This document shows, one piece after another, positions 49,671 through 58,640 of a stretch of DNA of 64,000 nucleotides. The position numbers were made by a program, and so were the translations under genes. How positions within the stretch are numbered: position 1 is the first letter of the stretch; every line of letters begins with the position of its first letter. The notes under the pieces were generated by a model. That model did no database searches, was not told the origin of the DNA, and worked only from the letters and a program-made list of their open reading frames with translations. The DNA is from Mesoterricola sp964627225 (GTDB taxonomy: Bacteria > Acidobacteriota > Holophagae > Holophagales > Holophagaceae), in the NCBI GenBank assembly GCA_964627225.1, contig CAZVHQ010000009.1, forward strand, positions 1 to 64,000, written 5' to 3'.

Positions 49671-50534
49671 ATGTTTCCCATCCACCTGAACCTTGGCTTC
49701 CGGATCTTCTACTATTACGAGGGCCTATATTTCCTCATCGCGATCGCCAGCGCCTATCTGTTCGGCTTGTGGCGGCTCAAGGAGGCCCGGCTCGACCCCA
49801 CGGTGTTCGAGGACAGCCTGCTCTGGATCCTGCTGGGGGCCCTGCTGGCCGCCAGGTTGTGCCATTTCCTGTTCTGGGACCTGCAGTCCTTCCTCGCCGA
49901 TCCCATGACCTTCTTCCACTTCTGGGACGGCGGCCTGACCATCACCGGCGGCCTGGCCGGGGGCGTTCTCGCCGCGGTGGTCTGCTTCCGGCTCCGGAAG
50001 GCGGATTTCTGGGCCTATTCCGCCGCGCTCAGCCCGGCGGTCCTGCTCGGCCAGGCCATCGGCCGGGTCGGCTGCTTTCTCAACGGCGACGCCTGGGGCA
50101 TCCCGACCCGCCTGCCTTGGGGCGTCTCCGAACCCCGCTTCGGCACCCTGGTGCCGCAGTTCAGGGCCGACCTCACCATGCCCAGCTCGGCCTGGGAATG
50201 GTGCGTCGCCAAGGGCTATTCGGCCCCCTCCTCGCTGGTCACGGTGCCGCTGCACCCCACCCAGCTCTACGAGAGCCTGGGCGACCTGCTCCTGGCCGGG
50301 ATGGTGATCCTGCTGGTGCGCTCGCTGCGCAGGCAGCAGGCCAGCCTGAAGCAGGCGATCTGGCTCCACCTGGCGGGCTATTCGCTGCTGCGCTTCGCCC
50401 TGGAATTCCTCCACGGCGACCGGGACGTGCTGGTCTGGGCCGGCATGACCGCCCTCCAGCTCGGGCTGGTGGCCACCGGGCTGGTGTGCGCGATGCTTTA
50501 TCTGCTGTACGGGGCCAAGGCTCGCCAGGCGTGA
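49671..50534 (+). CDS. lgt: prolipoprotein diacylglyceryl transferase
   Basis: 287 residues with about seven membrane spans and Lgt motifs: GGLTITGGLAGG (HGGL-like region), IGRVGCFLNGDAWG (the GRxGNFxNxExxG signature with minor changes) and HPTQLYESLGDLLL. It transfers diacylglycerol from phosphatidylglycerol to lipobox cysteines in the inner membrane. At the signature the Asn of GNF is replaced by Cys here. It converges on the liv operon, with four bases between the stops. Confidence 0.88.
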   Translation: MFPIHLNLGFRIFYYYEGLYFLIAIASAYLFGLWRLKEARLDPTVFEDSLLWILLGALLAARLCHFLFWDLQSFLADPMTFFHFWDGGLTITGGLAGGVLAAVVCFRLRKADFWAYSAALSPAVLLGQAIGRVGCFLNGDAWGIPTRLPWGVSEPRFGTLVPQFRADLTMPSSAWEWCVAKGYSAPSSLVTVPLHPTQLYESLGDLLLAGMVILLVRSLRRQQASLKQAIWLHLAGYSLLRFALEFLHGDRDVLVWAGMTALQLGLVATGLVCAMLYLLYGAKARQA

Positions 50535-50538
50535 ACGG

Positions 50539-51261
50539 TCAGGACTGCGCCACCGACCGGGTCCCCAGATAGGCCGCGCGCACCGCCGGGTCCAGCGCGA
50601 TCTCGTGGGCGGGGCCGGTCTTGACGATGTGGCCCTGCTCGAGGACGTAGGCGCGGTCGGCCACTTCGAGCGCCTTGTGGGCGTTCTGCTCGACCAGCAG
50701 GATGGTCTTGCCCAGGGCCTTGAACTCCCGGATGATGTCGAAGACCGTCTTCACCAGCAGGGGGGCCAGGCCGAGGGAGGGCTCGTCCATGAGCACCAGT
50801 TCGCCGTTGGTCATGAGCGCCCGGCCCATGGCGAGCATCTGCTGCTCGCCGCCGGAAAGGGTGCCGGCCATCTGCTTCATGCGTTCCTGGAGCCGGGGAA
50901 ACAGCTCGTAGACCCGCTGCATGTCGGCGGCGATCTGCCGGCGATCCTTCCGGAGGTAGGCCCCCAGCACCAGGTTGTCCTGGACGGTCAGGTTGGCGAA
51001 CACCAGCCGGCCTTCGGGAACGTGGCAGATGCCCAGCTTGACGATCCTGGCCGGATTGCGGCCGAGGCGGTGGCCCTTGTAGTCCACCTCGCCTCTCACC
51101 GGCTTCAGGAACCCGGTGATGGTGTTGAGCAGGGTCGACTTGCCGGCGCCGTTGGCGCCGATGATGGTGACGATCTCGCCCTGGTTGACGTCCATCGTGA
51201 CGCCCCTCAGCGCCTTGATGCCGCCGTAGGACACATGGAGGTTCTTCACGCTCAGCATCAT
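50539..51261 (-). CDS. livF: branched-chain amino acid ABC importer ATPase LivF
   Basis: 240 residues with Walker A GANGAGKSTLL, LSGGEQQMLAMGRAL and LVLMDEPSLGLAP; the GGEQQMLAxGRALM signature and LGTRSVAQS end fit LivF. Partner of LivG in the LivHMGF transporter. It overlaps livG by four bases and is the last gene of the operon. Confidence 0.92.
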   Translation of the reverse strand: MMLSVKNLHVSYGGIKALRGVTMDVNQGEIVTIIGANGAGKSTLLNTITGFLKPVRGEVDYKGHRLGRNPARIVKLGICHVPEGRLVFANLTVQDNLVLGAYLRKDRRQIAADMQRVYELFPRLQERMKQMAGTLSGGEQQMLAMGRALMTNGELVLMDEPSLGLAPLLVKTVFDIIREFKALGKTILLVEQNAHKALEVADRAYVLEQGHIVKTGPAHEIALDPAVRAAYLGTRSVAQS

Positions 51262-52040
51262 TTCTCCTCCTCCTCGTCGGCGCCAAGGTAGGCCTCAACA
51301 ACCTTCGGGTCGTTGGCCACCTCGTCGGCGGTGCCGTCGGCCAGGGTGCAGCCGAAGTTGAGGACGTGGATGTGGTCGCAGATGCCCATGATCAGATCCA
51401 TGTGGTGCTCGATGACCAGGACCGAGATGTCGAACTGCTTGCGCACATCGCCGATGATGTTCATGAGGTGCTCGGTCTCGTCGGGGTTCATGCCGGCCGC
51501 GGGTTCGTCCAGGAGCAGCAGCTTCGGGTCGAGGGCCAGGGCCCGGGTGATCTCCAGCCGGCGCTGGAGGCCGTAGGGCAGGTTGTTGGCGGAAACGTCC
51601 TGGCGGTCCTCCAGGCCCATGATGGCGAGCAGCCCGCGCGCCTTCTCCCGGAGCATCTTGTCTTCCTTCCAGTAGCGCGGCAGGCGGAACACCGACTCGA
51701 ACAGGGTGTAGTGGGCGGAGAGGTGGCAGGCCGTGTAGACGTTGTCGAACACCGACAGGTTCTTGAACAGCCGGATGTTCTGGAACGTGCGGGTGACGCC
51801 GGCGCCGGCGATCTTGTAGGGCTCCTGGTTGTGGATCGGCTTGCCCTGGAACAGGATCTCGCCTTCGGTGACCTTGTAGACCCCGGTGATCAGGTTGAAG
51901 ATGGTGGTCTTGCCGGCGCCGTTGGGGCCGATCAGCCCGGAGATGCTGCCATCGCGGACCTGGAAGCTCACGTCGTTGACCGCCGCGAGGCCGCCGAAGC
52001 GCTTGGTCAGTTTCTTCAGTTCGAGCAGCGCCTCGCTCAT
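51258..52040 (-). CDS. livG: branched-chain amino acid ABC importer ATPase LivG
   Basis: 260 residues from ATG 52040: LKKLTKRFGGLAAVNDVSF, Walker A GPNGAGKTTIF, the LivG-type GVTRTFQNIRLF, PYGLQRRLEITRAL as the signature motif and LLLLDEPAAGMNP. Overlaps the livM stop and the livF start by four bases each. Confidence 0.92.
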   Translation of the reverse strand: MSEALLELKKLTKRFGGLAAVNDVSFQVRDGSISGLIGPNGAGKTTIFNLITGVYKVTEGEILFQGKPIHNQEPYKIAGAGVTRTFQNIRLFKNLSVFDNVYTACHLSAHYTLFESVFRLPRYWKEDKMLREKARGLLAIMGLEDRQDVSANNLPYGLQRRLEITRALALDPKLLLLDEPAAGMNPDETEHLMNIIGDVRKQFDISVLVIEHHMDLIMGICDHIHVLNFGCTLADGTADEVANDPKVVEAYLGADEEEEK

Positions 52041-52951
52041 GCGACGTCTCCTTGCTCGGCCATCTTGAGTTCGGCGTCCAGCTTGGCCTTCGCCCTCCTG
52101 GCCGCGAAGAGCTTGCGGATGCCCGAAGGCGTCAGCTCGACGCCGCCCATGAGGCCCTGGGGCCGGCCGACCATGATGACGATGACCGCCAGGCCGTAGA
52201 TGACCAGGCGCCACTGGGCGAAGTTCCTGAAGATCTCAGGCAGGGACACCAGCAGGATGGTCCCGGCGATGGTGCCGGAGATCGAGCCCAGCCCGCCGAA
52301 GATCACCATGATGGTGAGGTCGGTCGATTTGGCCATGTTGAACATGGTCGGCCGGATGAACTGGATGTAGTTCGCCATCAGCGCGCCGGCGACGCCAGCC
52401 AGGGCGGCGCTGACGATCAGGGCCACCATCTTGGAGCGGAACACGTTCACCCCGGCCATCTGGGCCGCCAGCTCCTCTTCGCGCACCGCGACCATGTTGC
52501 GGCCCTGGCGGGAGTTGATGATGTTCCAGGTGATGATGACGCAGACCACGTCCAGCACCAGCACCACCCACCAGCTGGTGAACTTGGGCAGGTTGGCCCA
52601 GCCGCGCGCGCCGCCGACGTAGTTGACGTTGTTGAGGATGACCCGCACGGCCTCGCCGAAGCCCATGGTGGCGATGCAGAAGTAGTCGCCCTTCAGGTTG
52701 AGGGTGAGTTTGCCGATGAAGACCGAAATGATGCCCGCGGCCAGGGCGCCGGCCAGGATGGCGGCGGGGAAGGCGATCCCCGGCGGCAGGTTCAGGCGCG
52801 AGCTGACGATGGCGGAGACGTAGGCGCCGATGGCCATGAAGCCGCCGTGGCCGAAGGAGAAGAGCCCGGTGAAGCCGGTCAGGATGGACAGGCCCAGGAC
52901 GGCGATCAGGTTGATGCCGATGAGAACCGCGATTCCCTGTATGTAATCCAT
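52037..52951 (-). CDS. livM: branched-chain amino acid ABC importer permease LivM
   Basis: 304 residues with about eight hydrophobic spans; begins GIAVLIGINLIAVLGLSILTGFTGLFSFGHGGFMAIGAY and holds the FGEAVRVILNN and VFRSKMVALIVSAALAGVAGAL regions characteristic of LivM. The C-terminal cytosolic tail (KLDAELKMAEQGD) is longer than usual. It overlaps livG by four bases. Confidence 0.9.
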   Translation of the reverse strand: MDYIQGIAVLIGINLIAVLGLSILTGFTGLFSFGHGGFMAIGAYVSAIVSSRLNLPPGIAFPAAILAGALAAGIISVFIGKLTLNLKGDYFCIATMGFGEAVRVILNNVNYVGGARGWANLPKFTSWWVVLVLDVVCVIITWNIINSRQGRNMVAVREEELAAQMAGVNVFRSKMVALIVSAALAGVAGALMANYIQFIRPTMFNMAKSTDLTIMVIFGGLGSISGTIAGTILLVSLPEIFRNFAQWRLVIYGLAVIVIMVGRPQGLMGGVELTPSGIRKLFAARRAKAKLDAELKMAEQGDVA

Positions 52952-52960
52952 GCCTGGCTC

Positions 52961-53854
52961 CTAGGCTTTATCCTCGGCGTCCTTGCCCATGATTCCAGAG
53001 GGACGGACGACGAGCATGGCAATGAGGATGATGAAAGCGAAGAGGTCCCGGTATTGGGTCGACAGGTAGCCCGATACGAAGGTCTCGATGAGCGCGAGCA
53101 GGATCGAGCCGAGCAGGGCCCCCGGCAGGCTGCCGAGGCCGCCGAACACGGCTGCGATGAATGATTTGAGCGTGATGGCGCTCATCTGGGGGAACACCTG
53201 GTATTTCATGCCGTACAGGACGCCGGCGATGCCGGCCGCGCCGCCGCCGATGGCGAACACCAGGATGATGACGAAGTTCGGGTTGATGCCCATGAGGGCG
53301 CTGGCCTTCATGTTGTAGGCGGTGGCCTGGATGGCCTTGCCCAGCTTGGTGAAGTCGATGAACAGCATCAGCACGCCCAGGCAGACCGCCGTGACCACGA
53401 AGATCGCCAGGTCGATGCGGCCGATGTTGAGGGCGCCCCATTCCAGCGGCGAACCGTTGAGGAAGTCGGGCAGCAGTTCGGTCGGGAAGGTCTTGGGGGT
53501 GGGGCCGATGGTGGCGATCACCGAGTTGTCGATGAAGATGGAGGCGCCCATGGCGGTGATGATGAAGTAGAGGAAGGGCGCCCGGCGGTCGCGCAGGGGC
53601 TTGTAGGCGAGCCGTTCCAGGATGACGGCGACCGCGGCGGTGCCGAAGCCGGCGATCATGAAGGCCACGCTGAACGGCGCCCCGAGGGCGGTGAGGCTGT
53701 AGAACCCGAAGTAGGCGCCCAGCATGATGACGCTGCCATGGGCGAAATTCGAGAAATTCATAATCGAATAGACAAGCGAGTAGCCGACGGCCATGAGCGC
53801 GTATATCGAGCCTATGGACAGCCCGTTAACAAGCTGCTGAAGGAACTGATCCAT
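52961..53854 (-). CDS. livH: branched-chain amino acid ABC importer permease LivH
   Basis: 297 residues beginning MDQFLQQLVNGLSIGSIYALMAVGYSLVYSIMNFSNFAHG, the LivH N-terminus, with about eight spans and the loop EFLA-like RAL. It forms the channel with LivM. It lies behind livK and a terminator-like hairpin. Confidence 0.92.
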   Translation of the reverse strand: MDQFLQQLVNGLSIGSIYALMAVGYSLVYSIMNFSNFAHGSVIMLGAYFGFYSLTALGAPFSVAFMIAGFGTAAVAVILERLAYKPLRDRRAPFLYFIITAMGASIFIDNSVIATIGPTPKTFPTELLPDFLNGSPLEWGALNIGRIDLAIFVVTAVCLGVLMLFIDFTKLGKAIQATAYNMKASALMGINPNFVIILVFAIGGGAAGIAGVLYGMKYQVFPQMSAITLKSFIAAVFGGLGSLPGALLGSILLALIETFVSGYLSTQYRDLFAFIILIAMLVVRPSGIMGKDAEDKA

Positions 53855-53877
53855 CGTGACTCCCCGTTGGGTGATCC

Positions 53878-53909
53878 AAAAAGAGCCGGTCCGGAACCCC
53901 GGACCGGCT
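53878..53909 (-). terminator. intergenic hairpin between livK and livH (attenuating terminator)
   Basis: On the minus strand AGCCGGTCCGG (53909-53899) pairs with CCGGACCGGCT (53894-53884), followed by CTTTTTGG. The gap of about 70 bases between livK and livH holds it, so a share of transcripts would stop here. This would keep the binding protein in excess over the membrane parts. Confidence 0.75.
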
Positions 53910-53925
53910 TGGGCTTAGGCTCGGA

Positions 53926-55074
53926 TCAGTTGGTGGTGGCGAACTTTTCCTGGAACTTCATGTCGGGGCCGACGATCTTGATCAGCCAGGCTTCCTTGCC
54001 GACGGGATCGTGGTTGGGGCCGATCTTGATGTGGCCGGTGATGCCCTGCAGGTTGCAGGTGGTCAGGGCCTTCTGGATGGAGATGGAATCGACCGACTTG
54101 GCGCGCTGCATGGCATCGACGACCATGAGCAGGGCGTCGTGGACCATGTAGGAGTTGAGTTCGGCGTTCTTGTTGTACTTCTTCTTGTACTCGTCGCGCA
54201 TGGGCTTGGCGGCGGCGCCGTCCATGTCCAGGTGGTTGATGAACAGGCAGCCTTCCAGCGACTTGCCGGCCAGGGAGATCAGGTTGTCGGAGGGCCAGCC
54301 GTCGCCGCCCAGCAGCAGCTGCTTGATGCCCAGGTCGCGGGCCTGCTTGGAAGCCAGGGCGACGTCGTTGTAGTAGGCCGGGATGAAGATGACGTCGGGA
54401 TTGGACGCCTTGATCTTGGTGAGCGGGGCGCGGAAGTCCTTTTCGCCGGAGGTGTAGCTCACTTCGGAGACCACCTTGCCGCCCAGCTTCTGGAAGCTTT
54501 CCTTGAAGTACTGGCTGAGACCGGTGGAGTAGGGATCGTCGATCGTCATCAGGATCGCGGCCTTCTTCTTGCCGAGCTTCTGGTTGGCGAAGTAGGCGGC
54601 CACCTTGCCCTGGTAGGGGTCGGTGAAGCAGGCGCGGAACACGAAGGCGTTGATGGAGCCGTTGTCGTTGACCGTGACCTTGGGGTTGGTGGCGGTGGAG
54701 GCGACCAGGGGCACCTTGGCGTCGTTGCAGAGCGGCGCGACCGGAATGGCTTCGCCGGAACCCTGGGCGCCGACGATGGCGACGACCTTGTCCTGGCTGA
54801 TGAGGCGCTTGACGACGTTGACGGCCTCGACCGAGTCGCCCTTGTCGTCATAGGCCACGATCTCGATCTTGTACTTCTTGCTGCCGATGGCGACGCCGCC
54901 CTTGGCGTTGTAGTCTTCCGCCATCATTTTCACGGTGGCGAGTTCGGCCTGGCCCCAGAGGGCGCTATCGCCGGTTTCCGGCCCGAACCAGCCGATCTTG
55001 ACAGTACTGGGGGCCTGGGCGCTGGCGCTGAGCGCCATGGCCGCTACGAGAATACTGCACAGCGTTTTTTTCAC
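53926..55074 (-). CDS. livK: branched-chain amino acid-binding protein LivK-like
   Basis: 382 residues with a signal peptide (LCSILVAAMALSASA) and the type I periplasmic-binding fold: TVKIGWFGPETGDSALWGQ, VAYDDKGDSVEAVNVVKRLI, VPLVASTATNPKV and VDAMQRAKSVDS near the end. First gene of the operon, so probably most abundantly made. The promoter lies in the gap to its right. Confidence 0.9.
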   Translation of the reverse strand: MKKTLCSILVAAMALSASAQAPSTVKIGWFGPETGDSALWGQAELATVKMMAEDYNAKGGVAIGSKKYKIEIVAYDDKGDSVEAVNVVKRLISQDKVVAIVGAQGSGEAIPVAPLCNDAKVPLVASTATNPKVTVNDNGSINAFVFRACFTDPYQGKVAAYFANQKLGKKKAAILMTIDDPYSTGLSQYFKESFQKLGGKVVSEVSYTSGEKDFRAPLTKIKASNPDVIFIPAYYNDVALASKQARDLGIKQLLLGGDGWPSDNLISLAGKSLEGCLFINHLDMDGAAAKPMRDEYKKKYNKNAELNSYMVHDALLMVVDAMQRAKSVDSISIQKALTTCNLQGITGHIKIGPNHDPVGKEAWLIKIVGPDMKFQEKFATTN

Positions 55075-55439
55075 GAGCGTGCTCCTCTGTGGGTGAGTGG
55101 GAAAAATATTAATTAAAAATACTATTGCTTCCCTGCCGGAGATTCAGTTTATCAACTACGGCATCAATCCGCAGTAACTCCTGACGCATGGGTCGCGGCC
55201 AGGTTCCTGGTGAGGCTTTGAGACAGATCCTCAACACGCGGCCTGACCAGCGAGCCGCGCTGCATGGGCTGGGGTGTTGCGTTGGGATGGGGACGATGGG
55301 AACTAAAAGGAAACGATATGGCCATATAAATACAGCTAATGGACGTTGTCAAGACTTTCATTCAAAGGTATAGCAGCAGCGGACCCTGCTAACTAATATA
55401 TCAGACGCGCTAAATAAAATAATAATTTACTAAACCTGC
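55075..55439. other. 365-base gap between livK and the small amphipathic-protein gene
   Basis: AT-rich in its left and right thirds (for example 55100-55125 and 55395-55435). It must hold the livK promoter on the minus strand. No gene or tRNA is visible. Confidence 0.5.
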
Positions 55440-55465
55440 TTGACCAAGCTGCCCAGGGCTGAAGC

Positions 55466-55471
55466 TATAAT
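55466..55471 (+). promoter_or_regulatory. -10 promoter element for the small exported protein
   Basis: A perfect TATAAT at 55466-55471, with TTGACC at 55440-55445 (20-base spacing, longer than ideal). GGGAGG follows at 55479-55484 and the ATG at 55490, giving a short leader. Confidence 0.6.
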
Positions 55472-55489
55472 GGCGGCGGGAGGCAACCC

Positions 55490-55780
55490 ATGTTGCGACT
55501 GCTGCTGTGCGGATGGCTGGCACTCGCGGTGCCGAGCCTGGGGGCCCAGGAAGGGCCCAAGGAGCAGGCCAAGGAAAGCCTCAAGTCTGCCAGCAGGGCG
55601 GTGGGCGAAGCCGGGGCGAAGGTCGGCCAGACGGTGCATGACGGCGCGGTGGCGGCCAAGGAGGGCGTCAAGAAGGCCGGACAGGCGGTGCGGCGCGGCG
55701 CGAAGAAGGTGGCGGAAGGGATCAGGGACGGGGCCAAAGCGGTTGGCGACGGGGTCAAGTCGGCGGTCAAGCGGGATTGA
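55490..55780 (+). CDS. small exported amphipathic-repeat protein (LEA/apolipoprotein-like)
   Basis: 96 residues with a signal peptide (RLLLCGWLALAVPSLGA) followed by a mature part built of Lys/Ala/Gly-rich 11-residue-like units (KEQAKESLKSASRAVGEAGAKVG...VHDGAVAAKEGVKKAGQ...RRGAKKVAEGIRDGAKAVGDGVK). This composition predicts amphipathic helices or a disordered chain, as in LEA-like and apolipoprotein-like proteins. A strong ribosome-binding site and TATAAT box support expression. Function unknown; membrane surface binding or stress protection is plausible. Confidence 0.75.
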   Translation: MLRLLLCGWLALAVPSLGAQEGPKEQAKESLKSASRAVGEAGAKVGQTVHDGAVAAKEGVKKAGQAVRRGAKKVAEGIRDGAKAVGDGVKSAVKRD

Positions 55781-55790
55781 AGGGACGAAT

Positions 55791-57908
55791 TCATGGGCAG
55801 GGCGCCGGATCTGCTGCCGGCGCTCTGGAGCTGGCTTCCAGCGCGCCGAGGGATGCTGCCGCCAGCGCGCGCAGTTCTTCCAGGGGGATCGGCGCGGAGT
55901 CGGTCAGGAGGGCTTCGGCGCGGCGCACCTGGCTGAGCAGGGCGGGCATGGCATAGTTGGCGGCCAGGCCGGCCAGCTGGTGCAGCGCGGAAGCGGCGCA
56001 CGCCGGGTCTTCCAGGCGCGCCAGGCTGGCCTCGGCGGAAGACCGGCAGGCGCGGACGCCCTCGGACCAGATCCCGGGGCCCAGGTCGGCCAGGGTCTGG
56101 GCCACCTGGGCCGGATCCACCAGGGGGGCCGCCACCCTGCCCACGCCGGCCAGCAGGGCCGCCAGCCGGGTCTTGCGGATCGGCTTGGGCAGCACCCCCT
56201 GGGCGCCGGCGTCCAGGCAGGCTTGGAGATGGGAGCGCTCCGCGTCGGCGGTGGCGAGGAACACCGGCACCTGGGACATCGGCTCCGGCAGGGCGCGGAT
56301 GTGGCCCAGCAGGGCCAGGCCGTCCATCTCCTCCAGGTGCAGGTCCAGCAGCACGGCGTCGAAGGTTTCCGCGCGCAGGGCGGCCAGGGCCGAGGCGCCG
56401 CCCGGCACTGACCGGACCCGGTGGCCGAGGCTGGCCAGCAGGCCCTCGGCGACGATCCGGTTGGCCTCCTGGTCATCCACCACCAGGATCGCGAGCGGCC
56501 TGGACGGCAAGGGCGGCGCCGCGGGCAGGAGCGCGGCGCCGGCCGGCAGCTCCAGGGTGAACCTGAAGGTGCTGCCCTGGCCGGGAACGCTATCCACCAC
56601 CAGTTCGCCGCCCATGGCGTCGACCAGTTCCCGGCTGATGGCCAGGCCCAGGCCGGCGCCGGCCTCGCGCCGGTGCAGCCGCTCGAACGGCGCGAAGATC
56701 CGGGCGCGCGCCTCGGCGTCCAGGCCCGGGCCGGTGTCCCGCACCGAGAACCGGCAGCGGAACCGCGCAGCACCGTCCAGGGCGGAGGCCTCCAAAGCGA
56801 CCGTCACGGCTCCCGCGGCGGTGAACTTGACGGCATTGCCGGCCAGGTTGATCAGCACCTGGCGCAGCCGGAGCGCGTCGCCTTCCAGGCTTGGCGGCAG
56901 TGGGACCGGATGCTCCACCCGGAACGCCAGGCCCTTGGACCGGGCCTGGGCAAAGACCACCGCCCGCACGTCGGCCAGCAGTTCCAGCGGACTGAACGGC
57001 TCCCGGGTCAGGTCCAGGCAGCCCGCTTCGATGCGCGCCAGGTCCAGGATGTCGTCCAGGAGGGTCGCCAGCTGGTTGCCGCTGCGCGCCAACAGGTCCA
57101 GGAGCTGGCCCTGGCCGTCCTGGAGCGGGGTCTCCTGGAGCAGTTGCACGCCGCCCAGCAGGCCGTTCAGCGGGGTGCGGATCTCGTGGCTCATGGCGGC
57201 CAGGAAGCGCCCCTTGGCGCTGTCGGCCTGGCGCGCTTCCTGTTCCGCGCGCTGGCGCACCAGCACCTCGCGTTCCAGTTCGCCGCGCAGGGCATAGTCC
57301 CGGCGGGAAACCCGGTTCCAGGCCACCCGGAAGGCATAGCCGGCGCCGTTGGCCAGCAGGAGGTTGAGCAGCATCACCTGGGTGGCCGGGGCCAGAAAGC
57401 CCCCCTGCGCCACCTGGTCCCGGGCGAAGAGCAGGGAGCCCACGCCGCTCCAGAGCACCGCCATCCAGCCGGGAATGGCGATGACCGCGAAGATCATCAA
57501 CGGCATCACCGGCAGGGCCAGGGCCGGGTGGCCGCTGCCCGGGGGGACCGGCGGGGCGCCGAGCAGGTTCTGGGTCACCCGGGTCACCACCAGGAACAGG
57601 ATGGTGACGATGATGAGCCAGTGGACCCGGCGCTGCGGCCAGGAGGGCCGGCTGGCGATGGCGATGGCGGCGAGGCTGAGCCCGGTGCCGACCCGCAGCG
57701 CGATCATGGTGCGGAACGCCACCCCGGCGCCGAAGCCCTGCCAGTTGATGTAGAGCGCGGCGACGAAGACGGCCGCCGCCAGCCCGGCCATGAGCCGCAG
57801 TTGCCGGCAGAAGCGCGGCCAGTTGTCGGCCTGGAAGGCGGCTTCCTGGCCGGGATCCAGGAATTCGCCGGTCCACGGGGAAAGCAGGATGCGCTCGACG
57901 GGGGCCAT
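55791..57908 (-). CDS. hybrid sensor histidine kinase with receiver and Hpt domains (TorS/ArcB-like)
   Basis: 705 residues. Residues 40-200 hold about six membrane spans, so the sensor is membrane-bound. A HisKA domain with AMSHEIRTPLNG has the phosphorylated His241. A HATPase domain follows (GNAVKFTAAG, DTGPGL, GAGLGLAIS), then a receiver domain (VVDDQEANR..VLLDLHLEEMDG) and a C-terminal Hpt domain with the His in ALHQLAGLAANY. It carries out a multistep phosphorelay to the next regulator (57913). Confidence 0.9.
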   Translation of the reverse strand: MAPVERILLSPWTGEFLDPGQEAAFQADNWPRFCRQLRLMAGLAAAVFVAALYINWQGFGAGVAFRTMIALRVGTGLSLAAIAIASRPSWPQRRVHWLIIVTILFLVVTRVTQNLLGAPPVPPGSGHPALALPVMPLMIFAVIAIPGWMAVLWSGVGSLLFARDQVAQGGFLAPATQVMLLNLLLANGAGYAFRVAWNRVSRRDYALRGELEREVLVRQRAEQEARQADSAKGRFLAAMSHEIRTPLNGLLGGVQLLQETPLQDGQGQLLDLLARSGNQLATLLDDILDLARIEAGCLDLTREPFSPLELLADVRAVVFAQARSKGLAFRVEHPVPLPPSLEGDALRLRQVLINLAGNAVKFTAAGAVTVALEASALDGAARFRCRFSVRDTGPGLDAEARARIFAPFERLHRREAGAGLGLAISRELVDAMGGELVVDSVPGQGSTFRFTLELPAGAALLPAAPPLPSRPLAILVVDDQEANRIVAEGLLASLGHRVRSVPGGASALAALRAETFDAVLLDLHLEEMDGLALLGHIRALPEPMSQVPVFLATADAERSHLQACLDAGAQGVLPKPIRKTRLAALLAGVGRVAAPLVDPAQVAQTLADLGPGIWSEGVRACRSSAEASLARLEDPACAASALHQLAGLAANYAMPALLSQVRRAEALLTDSAPIPLEELRALAAASLGALEASSRAPAADPAPCP

Positions 57909-57912
57909 GGCT

Positions 57913-58578
57913 TCAGTCCTGGAGCCGGTAGCCGAGCCCAGGCACGGTGACCAGGAACCGCGGGTTGCCGGGGTCTGCCTCCAGCTTGCGGCGCAGGCGC
58001 GAGATCAGCACGTCCACGCTGCGGCCGGCGGTGGAGGTGCCGTCCGGGCTGATGCATTCCAGCAGGTCGGCCCGGCTCACCACCCGTCCCCGGGCCTCGA
58101 CCAGGGCGGCCAGCAGATCGAATTCGCCCCGGGTCAGGTTCACCGCGCGGCCGTCGGCGTCCACCATGCTGCGCCGCTCCCTGTCCTGGCGGTAGCCGCC
58201 GAAACACTGCGCCGGCCTGCCGCGCCGGCGCAGCAGGTTGCGCACCCGGGCGAGCAGTTCCCTGGGCTGGCAGGGCTTGTCCAGGTAGTCATCCGCGCCC
58301 AGCTCGAGGGCCGGGATGCGGTCCTCGGGGCGGCTGGTGACGATGATCGTGAGGATCTCCCGCCGGAGCAGCTCGCGCGCCAGTTCGAGGCCATCGCCGT
58401 CCGGCAGGTTCAGGTCCAGCAGCACCAGGTCCGGGGGGCTGCCCTTCATGAGCGCACGGCTCCGGGCCATGGTCGCCGCCTCCAGCACCTCGAAGCCATC
58501 CCGCCGCAGGTAGGCCGCCAGCAGAAGACGCTGCGCCGGGTCGTCCTCGATCAACAGGAGGCAGGCCTGGGTTTCCAA
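57913..58578 (-). CDS. OmpR-family response regulator (TorR-like)
   Basis: 221 residues: a receiver domain with LLIEDDPAQR (acidic pocket), LVLLDLNLPDGDG (phosphoacceptor), IIVTSR and YLDKPCQPREL (Lys), then a winged-helix domain (RGEFDLLAALVEARGRVVSRADLLE..SVDVLISRLRRKLE). It ends four bases before the hybrid kinase gene begins and is likely its final target. Confidence 0.93.
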   Translation of the reverse strand: METQACLLLIEDDPAQRLLLAAYLRRDGFEVLEAATMARSRALMKGSPPDLVLLDLNLPDGDGLELARELLRREILTIIVTSRPEDRIPALELGADDYLDKPCQPRELLARVRNLLRRRGRPAQCFGGYRQDRERRSMVDADGRAVNLTRGEFDLLAALVEARGRVVSRADLLECISPDGTSTAGRSVDVLISRLRRKLEADPGNPRFLVTVPGLGYRLQD

Positions 58579-58640
58579 GAGGACCTCTGATGAGCTATGA
58601 ATCGAGCTATATTAACACCCTGTTGGCAGCCCATTGACAG

